Positions 16,568-23,287 of a stretch of DNA of 64,000 nucleotides are shown here, piece by piece (within the stretch, counting starts at the first letter, position 1; each line of letters opens with the position of its first letter). The notes below the pieces were generated by a model, which was not told where the DNA came from, searched no databases, and saw only the letters and a program-made list of their open reading frames with translations. This DNA comes from Stakelama portus (GTDB lineage: Bacteria; Pseudomonadota; Alphaproteobacteria; Sphingomonadales; Sphingomonadaceae). The DNA lies in NCBI RefSeq assembly GCF_003171655.1, contig NZ_QFZL01000001.1, positions 310,001 through 374,000 of the forward strand, read 5' to 3'. The position numbers and the translations under genes were made by a program.

Positions 16568-17080
16568 TCAGGCGGGCAGGGCCGGATCCTCGGGAGTCAG
16601 CCGGCGGAAATTGCGGCTGAAATAATAAAGGCCGTCCTCTTCGTCATGGATGACGACGCGCTGGATCGCGCAATAAAGGACGCTGTGGCTGCCGACGGCG
16701 ACGCTGCGCACGATACGGCAATCGAAGCTGACCAGCGCGTCGGAAAGGACCGGCGCACCGGTGGCGTGGGTTTCCCACTCGGCCAGTGCAAAACGTTCGT
16801 CCTGCGACAGGCTGGAGCTGCTGAACCGTCCCGCGAGCGTTTCGTGGCAGGAACGCAGTACGTTGACCGCCAGATTGCCGTTGCGCTGCATCACGTCGAA
16901 CGAGCGCGAGGTGCGGTTGACGCAGACGAGCAGCATCGGCGGGTCGGCGGTCACGCTGCATACGGCAGTGACCGTCAGCCCCGATCGCCCTGCCGGGCCG
17001 TCGGTAGTGACGATGCTGACCGCCGCGCCGAGGCGCGCCATGCCTTGTCGGAAGCTTTCGGGATCGAGCGGCTGGTGCAT
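16568..17080 (-). CDS. Flavin reductase (HpaC/HsaB type), 170 aa
   Basis: A small flavin reductase-like FMN-binding protein: MARLGAAVSIVTTDGPAG, GLTVTAVCSVTADPPMLLVCVN, NLAVNVL and the C-terminal DGLYYFSRNFRRL. Such proteins supply reduced flavin to two-component monooxygenases. In steroid pathways HsaB/TesA1 serves the 3-HSA hydroxylase HsaA/TesA2. The placement beside C/D-ring genes suggests this role, but the oxygenase partner is not in the window. It converges on the regulator gene, with 9 bp between the stops. ATG 17080 is the natural start. Confidence 0.83.
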   Translation of the reverse strand: MHQPLDPESFRQGMARLGAAVSIVTTDGPAGRSGLTVTAVCSVTADPPMLLVCVNRTSRSFDVMQRNGNLAVNVLRSCHETLAGRFSSSSLSQDERFALAEWETHATGAPVLSDALVSFDCRIVRSVAVGSHSVLYCAIQRVVIHDEEDGLYYFSRNFRRLTPEDPALPA

Positions 17081-17101
17081 CTGATTAACGCCGTTAGGGG
17101 A

Positions 17102-17136
17102 GCCCGCGAACCCGCACCCAGGGCGCGTTCGCGGGC
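17102..17136 (-). terminator. Hairpin downstream of the metallohydrolase gene, possible weak terminator
   Basis: Perfect 10-bp inverted repeat GCCCGCGAAC (17102-17111) and GTTCGCGGGC (17127-17136), separated by 15 bases. It begins 11 bp past the stop of the gene at 17147-18154 and precedes the flavin reductase start. There is no T-run on the minus strand, so it may be a weak or Rho-assisted terminator or an mRNA-stabilising stem. Confidence 0.45.
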
Positions 17137-17146
17137 AATCCCGTTC

Positions 17147-18154
17147 TTATCGACTGCAGCCCACGTCATAGCTCGACAGGTCGCGCGACAGATCGACTTC
17201 GCCGCTGAAATTCTGGCGTACCTGCGAATAGAGCGACGGCGCCGATTCCCCGAGCGGGCCGGGGATCACATAATGGGTGAGGACGACGCGACCGACACCC
17301 GCTGCCGCTGCCATCTTGCCCACCTGCTCGGGCGTGACGTGATGCGTCGTGAAATGTTCGCGCGCGGCGTTGAGCATGAAATCGGCAAGTTCGGGCCGTT
17401 GCTTGGCGATCATCGCGATCATCTGATCGACTTCGATCACTTCGCTGACCAGCATATCGCTGCCGGTGGCGAGCTCGGTAACGCGGTCGTCCGGACCGGT
17501 GTCGCCGGTATAGGTGATCGAACGATCGCCAAGCTCGAACCGATAGCTGAATGCCAGCGCACCGGCCTTTTTGGCGAAATCGCCGGGGCCATCGAGGTGA
17601 TTGTTCGCAACAACCTTCACGCGCAGGTCGCCCATTTCGACCACCTGGCCATCGGTCAGCTCGACTGCCTTGATCCGATCGGAGGGTTTGGATGGCAGGC
17701 CCAGCCCGAATCCCATCTGGGCCGGCATTGCCATCGAAGCGATAATCCCGTCGACCAGCGCCTGGGTTCCCGGAGGACCATAGACGGTGATCACACCGGG
17801 ATATTCGTTCATCCAGCGCAGCCCGACAACGGCGGCAAGGCCGCCGGTGTGATCGAGATGCAGATGGCTGAGAAAGACCGTGTGGACATCACCGACCGCG
17901 CGACCTGCCTTGGCAAGTTGGCTGGCGGCGGCATCGCCCGCATCGACCAGGATCACCTGATCACCCGCTTCGATCAGATTGGCGGGTTCGGTGCGCTCGG
18001 GGGTGGGGATGGGCCCGCCGGCGGTGCCCAGCGTAGTCCAGCGGAACATCGGGCACGGGTCAGTCTGGGGCGTCGCAGATGCAGCGGTAGCGCCGAGTTG
18101 TGGCGTGAAAACCATGCTGGCTGCGATACAGGCGGTAAGAGTCCGTCGGGCCAT
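17147..18154 (-). CDS. Secreted metallo-beta-lactamase-fold hydrolase, 335 aa
   Basis: A metal-dependent hydrolase with the family motif SHLHLDHTGG (His97, His99, Asp101, His102) and later ITYTGDTGPD and LTHYVIPG. The N-terminus MARRTLTACIAASMVFTPQLGA is a signal peptide, so the enzyme is exported to the periplasm. ATG 18154 is chosen because AAGGA lies upstream at good spacing and the signal peptide then starts normally; ATG 18175 is an alternative. Two cysteines (near residue 34 and at the C-terminal VGCSR) could form a disulphide. It belongs to the arylsulfatase/lactonase-like branch; no substrate can be assigned. Confidence 0.82.
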   Translation of the reverse strand: MARRTLTACIAASMVFTPQLGATAASATPQTDPCPMFRWTTLGTAGGPIPTPERTEPANLIEAGDQVILVDAGDAAASQLAKAGRAVGDVHTVFLSHLHLDHTGGLAAVVGLRWMNEYPGVITVYGPPGTQALVDGIIASMAMPAQMGFGLGLPSKPSDRIKAVELTDGQVVEMGDLRVKVVANNHLDGPGDFAKKAGALAFSYRFELGDRSITYTGDTGPDDRVTELATGSDMLVSEVIEVDQMIAMIAKQRPELADFMLNAAREHFTTHHVTPEQVGKMAAAAGVGRVVLTHYVIPGPLGESAPSLYSQVRQNFSGEVDLSRDLSSYDVGCSR

Positions 18155-18221
18155 TGCCAGTTCCTTTCTTGTCATGGGAATTCGATGTGCGGGCGCCGTC
18201 GCTGGCGCGCGCATGTCCGCT

Positions 18222-18965
18222 TCAGCAGATCAGGAAGCCACCATCGGCTGCGATCGACCGGCCCGTGACATAGGCCGACTGGTCGGAAAGCAGGAACGCG
18301 GCGACATTCGCGATGTCCGATGCCTTGGCGATATCGCCGGTGATCGAACGCGACCGGATCATGTCGAGCAGCGGGTTATTCTCGCGATCCATGCCGGGGA
18401 TATGCGTCATCGGCGTGTCGACCGCGCCGGGACACACCGCGTTGCAGCGGATGCGGTTCTTTGTGTAAATGCCCTGGGTCGCGACCGCTTCGGTAAGGTT
18501 GAGCACCGCCGCCTTGGACATGCCATAGGCGATGGCGAGCGGGCCGGGCTTGATGCCGGCGGCAGAGGCGACATTGACGATCGCGCCGCCCGATTTCATC
18601 GTCCGCAGCGCCATCTGGCAACCCAGCAGCGGCCCTTCGGCATTGACGCGCATCAGCTTGCGATAGGATTCGATCGTCGTGTCGAAGATCGAATCGTGCA
18701 TGTAGATGCCGGCATTGTTCACCAGCCCGTCGAGCCGCCCGAACGTATCATTCACGAATGTTTCGAGTGCCTGCCAGTCGGCCGGTTCGCCGACATCCTG
18801 TTTGAAGAATATGGCGCCTTCGACGGGGTCGCCGATCACTTCATCGTTAAGGTCGGTCCAGATGACCTGCGCGCCTTCCTCGGTCAGCTTGCGGGTGGTG
18901 GCAAGACCGATACCGCCGCGACCGCCGGTGACGACAATGACCTTGTCATTCAGCTGCACCCTCAT
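18222..18965 (-). CDS. Short-chain dehydrogenase, 247 aa
   Basis: A classical NAD-type SDR with VTGGRGGIGLATTRKL, Asp in VIWTDLND (favouring NAD), LVNNAGIYMHDS, catalytic NVASAAGI...AYGMSKAAVL and the common end SAYVTGRSIAADGGF. The start is uncertain: ATG 18965 lies immediately after AGGGGA, TTG 18974 would precede it and GTG 18959 would be spaced better; ATG is used. It lies 68 bp upstream of the metallohydrolase on the same strand and the two may be co-transcribed. It could be a hydroxysteroid dehydrogenase given its position, but SDR substrate cannot be read from sequence. Confidence 0.8.
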   Translation of the reverse strand: MRVQLNDKVIVVTGGRGGIGLATTRKLTEEGAQVIWTDLNDEVIGDPVEGAIFFKQDVGEPADWQALETFVNDTFGRLDGLVNNAGIYMHDSIFDTTIESYRKLMRVNAEGPLLGCQMALRTMKSGGAIVNVASAAGIKPGPLAIAYGMSKAAVLNLTEAVATQGIYTKNRIRCNAVCPGAVDTPMTHIPGMDRENNPLLDMIRSRSITGDIAKASDIANVAAFLLSDQSAYVTGRSIAADGGFLIC

Positions 18966-19147
18966 TCCCCTCAATTCGTCTTATTATTGCGTCGGCCTGC
19001 GTGGGCCGATCTTGCTATGGGTTTTTCGTAATGCGTAGAAACTTTACCGTCAATATGCGCTATCATCAAATGTATTGAGATGAGTCAGCATATTTGCGTT
19101 AATCAGGCGCCGATTTTCGGCAAAACAGGCTCGTGCCGTGCGCATCA

Positions 19148-19182
19148 TAAAGAAACGCCCCACCACTTGCGTGGCAGGGCGT
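19148..19182 (-). terminator. Intrinsic terminator of the small secreted-protein gene
   Basis: On the minus strand a 12-bp stem (two G-U pairs) between ACGCCCTGCCAC and GTGGTGGGGCGT closes a GCAA loop and is followed by TTTCTTT. It sits 22 bp beyond the stop codon at 19204. This is a convincing Rho-independent terminator. Confidence 0.8.
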
Positions 19183-19203
19183 AAGGCTTCGGGTCGATAC
19201 CGA

Positions 19204-19527
19204 TCAGGCGGGCGATGCGGCTTTCAGTGCCGCATCGATCTTGCCCAGGACATCGTCGTTGAGGATGTCGCCCGCAAAGCGCTGCAGCTGACTGAGCGTG
19301 AGCGGACGTGCCATCGACACTTGGGGATGATCGATGATCGTCGGGGCGTAGCGCCGGACGATTTCCCGCGAAACCGGATCGTCAAGCAACGTGCCGAGTG
19401 TCGTTTCCTGCACCGAATAGGCGGCCTGGGTTTTGGCCGGGGCAGGAGTCGATTGCTGATCGACGGGGGCGGCCATCGGCGCGCTCAGCGCCAGAGCCGC
19501 GGCGAAAACCGGAACGAAACTGAACAT
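19204..19527 (-). CDS. Small secreted protein of unknown function, 107 aa
   Basis: The first 19 residues (MFSFVPVFAAALALSAPMA) form a signal peptide. The mature part has a proline- and alanine-rich linker followed by a helical domain with TTLGTLLDDPVSREIVRRYA and SQLQRFAGDILNDDVLGKID. I do not recognise a catalytic motif. The conserved-looking domain resembles short C-terminal modules seen on exported proteins in sphingomonads, but that is recollection only. It has its own terminator and stands alone between an SDR gene and a TetR gene. Function unknown. Confidence 0.7.
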   Translation of the reverse strand: MFSFVPVFAAALALSAPMAAPVDQQSTPAPAKTQAAYSVQETTLGTLLDDPVSREIVRRYAPTIIDHPQVSMARPLTLSQLQRFAGDILNDDVLGKIDAALKAASPA

Positions 19528-19656
19528 GCCTCTCCTCCAACATTGTTCGAGAGCATTTTTAACTCAGGTGTATGAAAAGTCAATCGCGATACGAAATGCC
19601 GCGCTGGCGGTCCCGAAATGCTGCGAAGGTGGCGGAATGGTGCGGCTTTGCCCGTC

Positions 19657-20298
19657 TCAGGCAGTGGGAGCCTGAAACGCGGCAAGCGTCATCGCGATGG
19701 TGTCTTCGAAGATTCGTTCGGCGGAAAAACCGGAAAATTGCTGCCCGCGAACATTGTCCATCAGGCGAAAGGCATCGAGCAGCATCGCGATCACGATGTG
19801 TAATCGCATCAGCAGCATGGGCCCATTGACCGGCAATTGCTCCTGAATGCGGCTCCATATCGTCAGCGTTGCGGGCGTTGGCGTGGTGAGCACCATCGGC
19901 GTGGGACCGCGATCGCGCAGCATCATGGTGCAGAGAAAACGGCCATAGCTATGCTGTCCATCGGCATCGGTCTGTTCGAACAGGGGCTGGCTGATGATCC
20001 GCGACAATGTTGCCAGATCCTGCCCGCGTCCCGCCGCATCGGCCTCTGCCAGCAATTCGCGGCGGCGCTCCTCCATCGCCGGGACCCGATGGCGATAGAT
20101 CGCGTCGATGAAATCGTCCTTGGTACCGAAATGATAGGCGACGACACGGGTGTTGCCCGATCCGATCGCGGCGCCGATCTGGCGCAGCGAAACCGCATCG
20201 AACCCATGTCGCGCAAAGAGCGATTCCGCGGCTTCGATCAGCGCGACACGCGTCGCTTCGGAACGGGGATCGGTGCGCGTCCTGACTGTTGTCGCCAT
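19657..20298 (-). CDS. TetR/AcrR-family transcriptional regulator, 213 aa
   Basis: The N-terminal helix-turn-helix is clear: ALIEAAESLFARHGFDAVSL, RQIGAAIGSGNTRVVAYHFG, then TKDDFIDAIYRHR. The C-terminal ligand domain is divergent. It points away from the response-regulator gene (divergent, 136 bp apart) and lies downstream of the steroid-linked SDR and small-protein genes. It might control the adjacent SDR/hydrolase genes or itself; steroid operons in actinobacteria are controlled by TetR proteins (KstR, KstR2), but this protein does not show specific similarity that I can recognise. Confidence 0.82.
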   Translation of the reverse strand: MATTVRTRTDPRSEATRVALIEAAESLFARHGFDAVSLRQIGAAIGSGNTRVVAYHFGTKDDFIDAIYRHRVPAMEERRRELLAEADAAGRGQDLATLSRIISQPLFEQTDADGQHSYGRFLCTMMLRDRGPTPMVLTTPTPATLTIWSRIQEQLPVNGPMLLMRLHIVIAMLLDAFRLMDNVRGQQFSGFSAERIFEDTIAMTLAAFQAPTA

Positions 20299-20434
20299 GA
20301 CATAGTTTCGCGAGCGGCCGCCGGAACGTCAATCCCGCGGGCAAATGGCGTCGATCCGACTAACCGGCTTTTTCATTCCTGATACGGCTTCGAATGTCCT
20401 AGACCGGTCGCCGCAAGAACAGGTGTCGGGAACG

Positions 20435-21118
20435 ATGACGGGATTGAAGCTGCTCTATGTCGAGGATGATGCGCGGCTGGCGGGCGAGGTTTGCGAAACG
20501 CTGAGGGCGCAGGGGGACAGCGTCGAATGGGTCGGGACCGGCGGCGAGGGGCTGGCGCGCGCGGCGGGCGAGCCGTTCGATGTCGTGATCCTCGACCGCA
20601 TGCTGCCCGATCTCAATGGCATCGAACTGGTTTCGCGGTTGCGCGATGCCGGTGTCGCGGCACCGGTGCTGATGCTGTCGGCGCTGGGCCGTGTGGAAAA
20701 TCGAGTCGACGGGCTGGAAGCGGGCGTCGACGATTATATGGCCAAGCCGTTCGAACCGGCCGAGCTGGTCGCCCGCATCCGTGCGCTGCATCGCCGCGCC
20801 GCGGGGCAGGCGCATAGCGCCGTGATCCTGTTCGGCGATCTGGAATGTCAGGTAAAGGCGCGCACCGCGCATCGGCGGGGCAAGCACATCCCGCTGAGCC
20901 CCAAGGAATTCAAGCTCTTCAAATATCTGATCGAGAATGCAGGCGAGGTGGTGACGCGCGAAATGTTGTTGCGGCACGTCTGGAACCTGTCGTTCGACCC
21001 CCAGACCAATGTCATCGACGTAAGCGTTGGCCGGTTGCGCAAGAAGCTGGAGGAAGGGTTCGATACGCCCGTGCTCGAAACGATCTGGGGCACGGGATAT
21101 CGGCTCGTGGCAGGTTGA
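20435..21118 (+). CDS. OmpR-family response regulator, 227 aa
   Basis: Receiver domain with acidic pocket EDD (residues 10-12), phosphorylation site Asp54 (VVILDRMLPDLNG) and Lys in DYMAKPFEPAEL. A winged-helix DNA-binding domain follows (LSPKEFKLFKYLIENAGEVV, TREMLLRHVW, then NVIDVSVGRLRKKLE). ATG 20435 gives the normal N-terminus MTGLKLLYVEDD; the frame is open further upstream without family support. It is followed with a few bases by its sensor kinase and then by a lipoprotein and a CHAT protease gene, which are the obvious candidate targets. Confidence 0.9.
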   Translation: MTGLKLLYVEDDARLAGEVCETLRAQGDSVEWVGTGGEGLARAAGEPFDVVILDRMLPDLNGIELVSRLRDAGVAAPVLMLSALGRVENRVDGLEAGVDDYMAKPFEPAELVARIRALHRRAAGQAHSAVILFGDLECQVKARTAHRRGKHIPLSPKEFKLFKYLIENAGEVVTREMLLRHVWNLSFDPQTNVIDVSVGRLRKKLEEGFDTPVLETIWGTGYRLVAG

Positions 21119-21123
21119 CCGAC

Positions 21124-22482
21124 GTGCGCAAACCGATCTTCGCTGCGCGGTTCAGATCATCGCTGGTTCCCGGCATCGTCGCGCCGATCGCGGCGCTTGC
21201 GGCACTGACGATGCTGGCAATGTATCTGATCACTGCGGGGGTGGTGCGCAGCGGCACCAATGCCGAATTGCGGCGCAGCGTCGATACGGAAATCGCGGCG
21301 CTGGCGGACGTCTATGCTACCGGTGGCCGGGACGAGCTGATCGCCCGCATCGGCGATCGCCTGAAACTCCAGCCGACCGAACCCGATCCCGCCCGATATA
21401 TGGTGGCCACTGCCGATGGTGTGCGTGTGACGGGCGATATCGCGCACTGGCCGCTATTGTCGGCGGAGAATAGCGAAGCCGGATTCGTCACGCTGAACGA
21501 CGGCAGCGATGTATTCGCGCGCGCAACGCAGCTGGGGCCCGATCTCAAGCTGGTGGCCGCGCGCGAGCATCGGTCCGGCGATGCCCTGATCGCGCGCCTG
21601 CGGATCGCATTCCTGATCGCGGGCCTGTTCGTGGTGGTCGGGGCGACCGGGCTGGGCTGGATCGCGGCGCTGCGACTGCGGGGACGGGTGCGGCGGATCA
21701 ATGCGGCGTTTCGCTCGGTCGATACCGGCGGCGCTCGGCCGTCGCCACTTGCCGACGATCGCCAGGACGAACTGGGTGAACTGGCGGGGCATGCCGAGCG
21801 GCTGATCGCGCGGCTGGGCAGTTTGCTCCAGGCGCAGCGCGACATCACCGATCAGATCGCGCATGAGATTCGCACGCCGCTGACGCATCTGGAAAACCGG
21901 GTCCTGAAACTGATCGATCGCAGCATCGACCCCGAACTCGTCGCCGGTCTGGGACAGGTTCGCATCGAATCGCGCCGGGTCAGCGACTTGCTCGATTCGC
22001 TGCTCGATATCGCGGCCAGCCGGGCGCGGCGCGGCGACCGGCGCGGGTTCGCAACCGTCGACCTGTCCGAACTGGCGGTCTCGCTGGTCGATCTCTACGC
22101 CGACAGTGCCGAGGAAGCGGGGCTTGCGTTGCACGCCGATATCGAACCCGGCGTCACGCTGTCGGGCGATGCGATGCAACTGACCCGGCTGATGACCAAT
22201 CTGCTCGACAATGCGTTCAAATATGTGCCGCGGGGTGGCGCGGTGACGCTGCGTGTCGCGGCGGGTCCGCGAATCGAAGTGCGCGACAACGGCCCGGGCG
22301 TGCCCGAGGAATTGCGCGAACGGATCTTCAACCGGTTTCAGCGCGGCAGCAGCGAAATCGCCGGTGTGGGGCTCGGTTTGGCACTTGCGCGCGCGATCGC
22401 GGAGCGGCACGGTCTTGCCATCTCTTGCAGGGATGCGGCGCCCGGCGCAGCATTCGTGCTGGAGCCGGAGACAGAACAATGA
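21124..22482 (+). CDS. Membrane sensor histidine kinase, 452 aa
   Basis: Two membrane segments (about residues 13-37 and 160-185) enclose a periplasmic sensor of about 120 residues. A HAMP-like linker follows, then the phosphoacceptor His247 in QIAHEIRTPLTHLENR and the ATP-binding N, G1 and G2 boxes (NLLDNAFKY, VRDNGPGVP, GVGLGLALARAIAERHG). GTG 21124 is preferred; TTG 21115 overlapping the response-regulator stop is possible. The kinase overlaps the downstream lipoprotein gene by 4 bp (ATGA). The periplasmic location of its sensor matches the exported products of the next two genes. Confidence 0.88.
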   Translation: MRKPIFAARFRSSLVPGIVAPIAALAALTMLAMYLITAGVVRSGTNAELRRSVDTEIAALADVYATGGRDELIARIGDRLKLQPTEPDPARYMVATADGVRVTGDIAHWPLLSAENSEAGFVTLNDGSDVFARATQLGPDLKLVAAREHRSGDALIARLRIAFLIAGLFVVVGATGLGWIAALRLRGRVRRINAAFRSVDTGGARPSPLADDRQDELGELAGHAERLIARLGSLLQAQRDITDQIAHEIRTPLTHLENRVLKLIDRSIDPELVAGLGQVRIESRRVSDLLDSLLDIAASRARRGDRRGFATVDLSELAVSLVDLYADSAEEAGLALHADIEPGVTLSGDAMQLTRLMTNLLDNAFKYVPRGGAVTLRVAAGPRIEVRDNGPGVPEELRERIFNRFQRGSSEIAGVGLGLALARAIAERHGLAISCRDAAPGAAFVLEPETEQ

Positions 22483-23066
22483 AGCCGGAGAGGATCGGAT
22501 CAATCGCGGCGTTCGCGCTCGCCGCGTGTCAAAGCAGCGCAACCGCGCCACCCGCGGCTGCAATTTCCGTGGCAAACAGTCCCGTCGCGGAGGTCGCGGA
22601 TGCGATCGCGCGGGGCGAAGCCGCCGAGCAGTCGCGCTCGCCGGAGGGTTTCGCGGCGGCGGCGCTCGCGCTCGAAAGACTGGGTGCGCGTGCCGAAGCA
22701 GACGGTCCCGACCTGGCGACGCGATGGCGCGCGGCGGCGCTGGCTGCCGGAGCGACGCTGCCACCCCCGTTTCGTGGCCGTGCGCTGGGCCCGGCCTATA
22801 GCCGCGGTGCAATTGATCCGCGTGGCGTATTCGTTACCGAACAGGTGTTTCTTGCCGGGCAGCCCGCAGAGGTCGCCATCGTGCCGCAGGCTGAACGGCA
22901 ACTGCGCATCGTCGTGACCGACCAGGATGACAATATACTGTGCGAACGTGTCGCCGCCGCGCCGCGAGCAATGTGTCGCTGGTTGCCGCTATTCACGCGA
23001 CGCGTGACGATACGGGTACACAATCCCCGCACATATGCGGTGAATTATTACCTGGTGACGAATTAG
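22479..23066 (+). CDS. Putative lipoprotein linked to a two-component system, 195 aa
   Basis: The start MKPERIGSIAAFALAACQSS has a short hydrophobic stretch and the lipobox LAAC, so it is probably lipidated and periplasm-facing. An alanine-rich helical region (about residues 35-90) is followed by a compact beta-rich end with RIVVTDQDDNILCE, MCRWLPLFTRRVTIRVHNPR and YAVNYYLVTN, reminiscent of small pre-peptidase or Ig-like binding domains. Three cysteines remain in the mature protein. It starts within the kinase stop codon and precedes the CHAT protease by 221 bp. Function is unknown; it could be a ligand-sensing partner of the kinase or a substrate or inhibitor of the protease. Confidence 0.72.
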   Translation: MKPERIGSIAAFALAACQSSATAPPAAAISVANSPVAEVADAIARGEAAEQSRSPEGFAAAALALERLGARAEADGPDLATRWRAAALAAGATLPPPFRGRALGPAYSRGAIDPRGVFVTEQVFLAGQPAEVAIVPQAERQLRIVVTDQDDNILCERVAAAPRAMCRWLPLFTRRVTIRVHNPRTYAVNYYLVTN

Positions 23067-23287
23067 CTGCCCCTTTAGGCTGAAATAACTTCAATCGAAC
23101 GGTTTGTGGAGAGTTCAAGGCCGAAGATCAACGCGAATATATCGAACATCGGAATCGGTTCCTTTGCTGGGTTCGATCTGTTTTTCACGCGTCGTAGGAA
23201 TTTTCTATTAGAAATATGGTAGTGATCCCTGCATCGGGTTGAAGAAAGATGCGCGTTTGGGGCGAGCCATTGCATGAGGGAGTGGGG

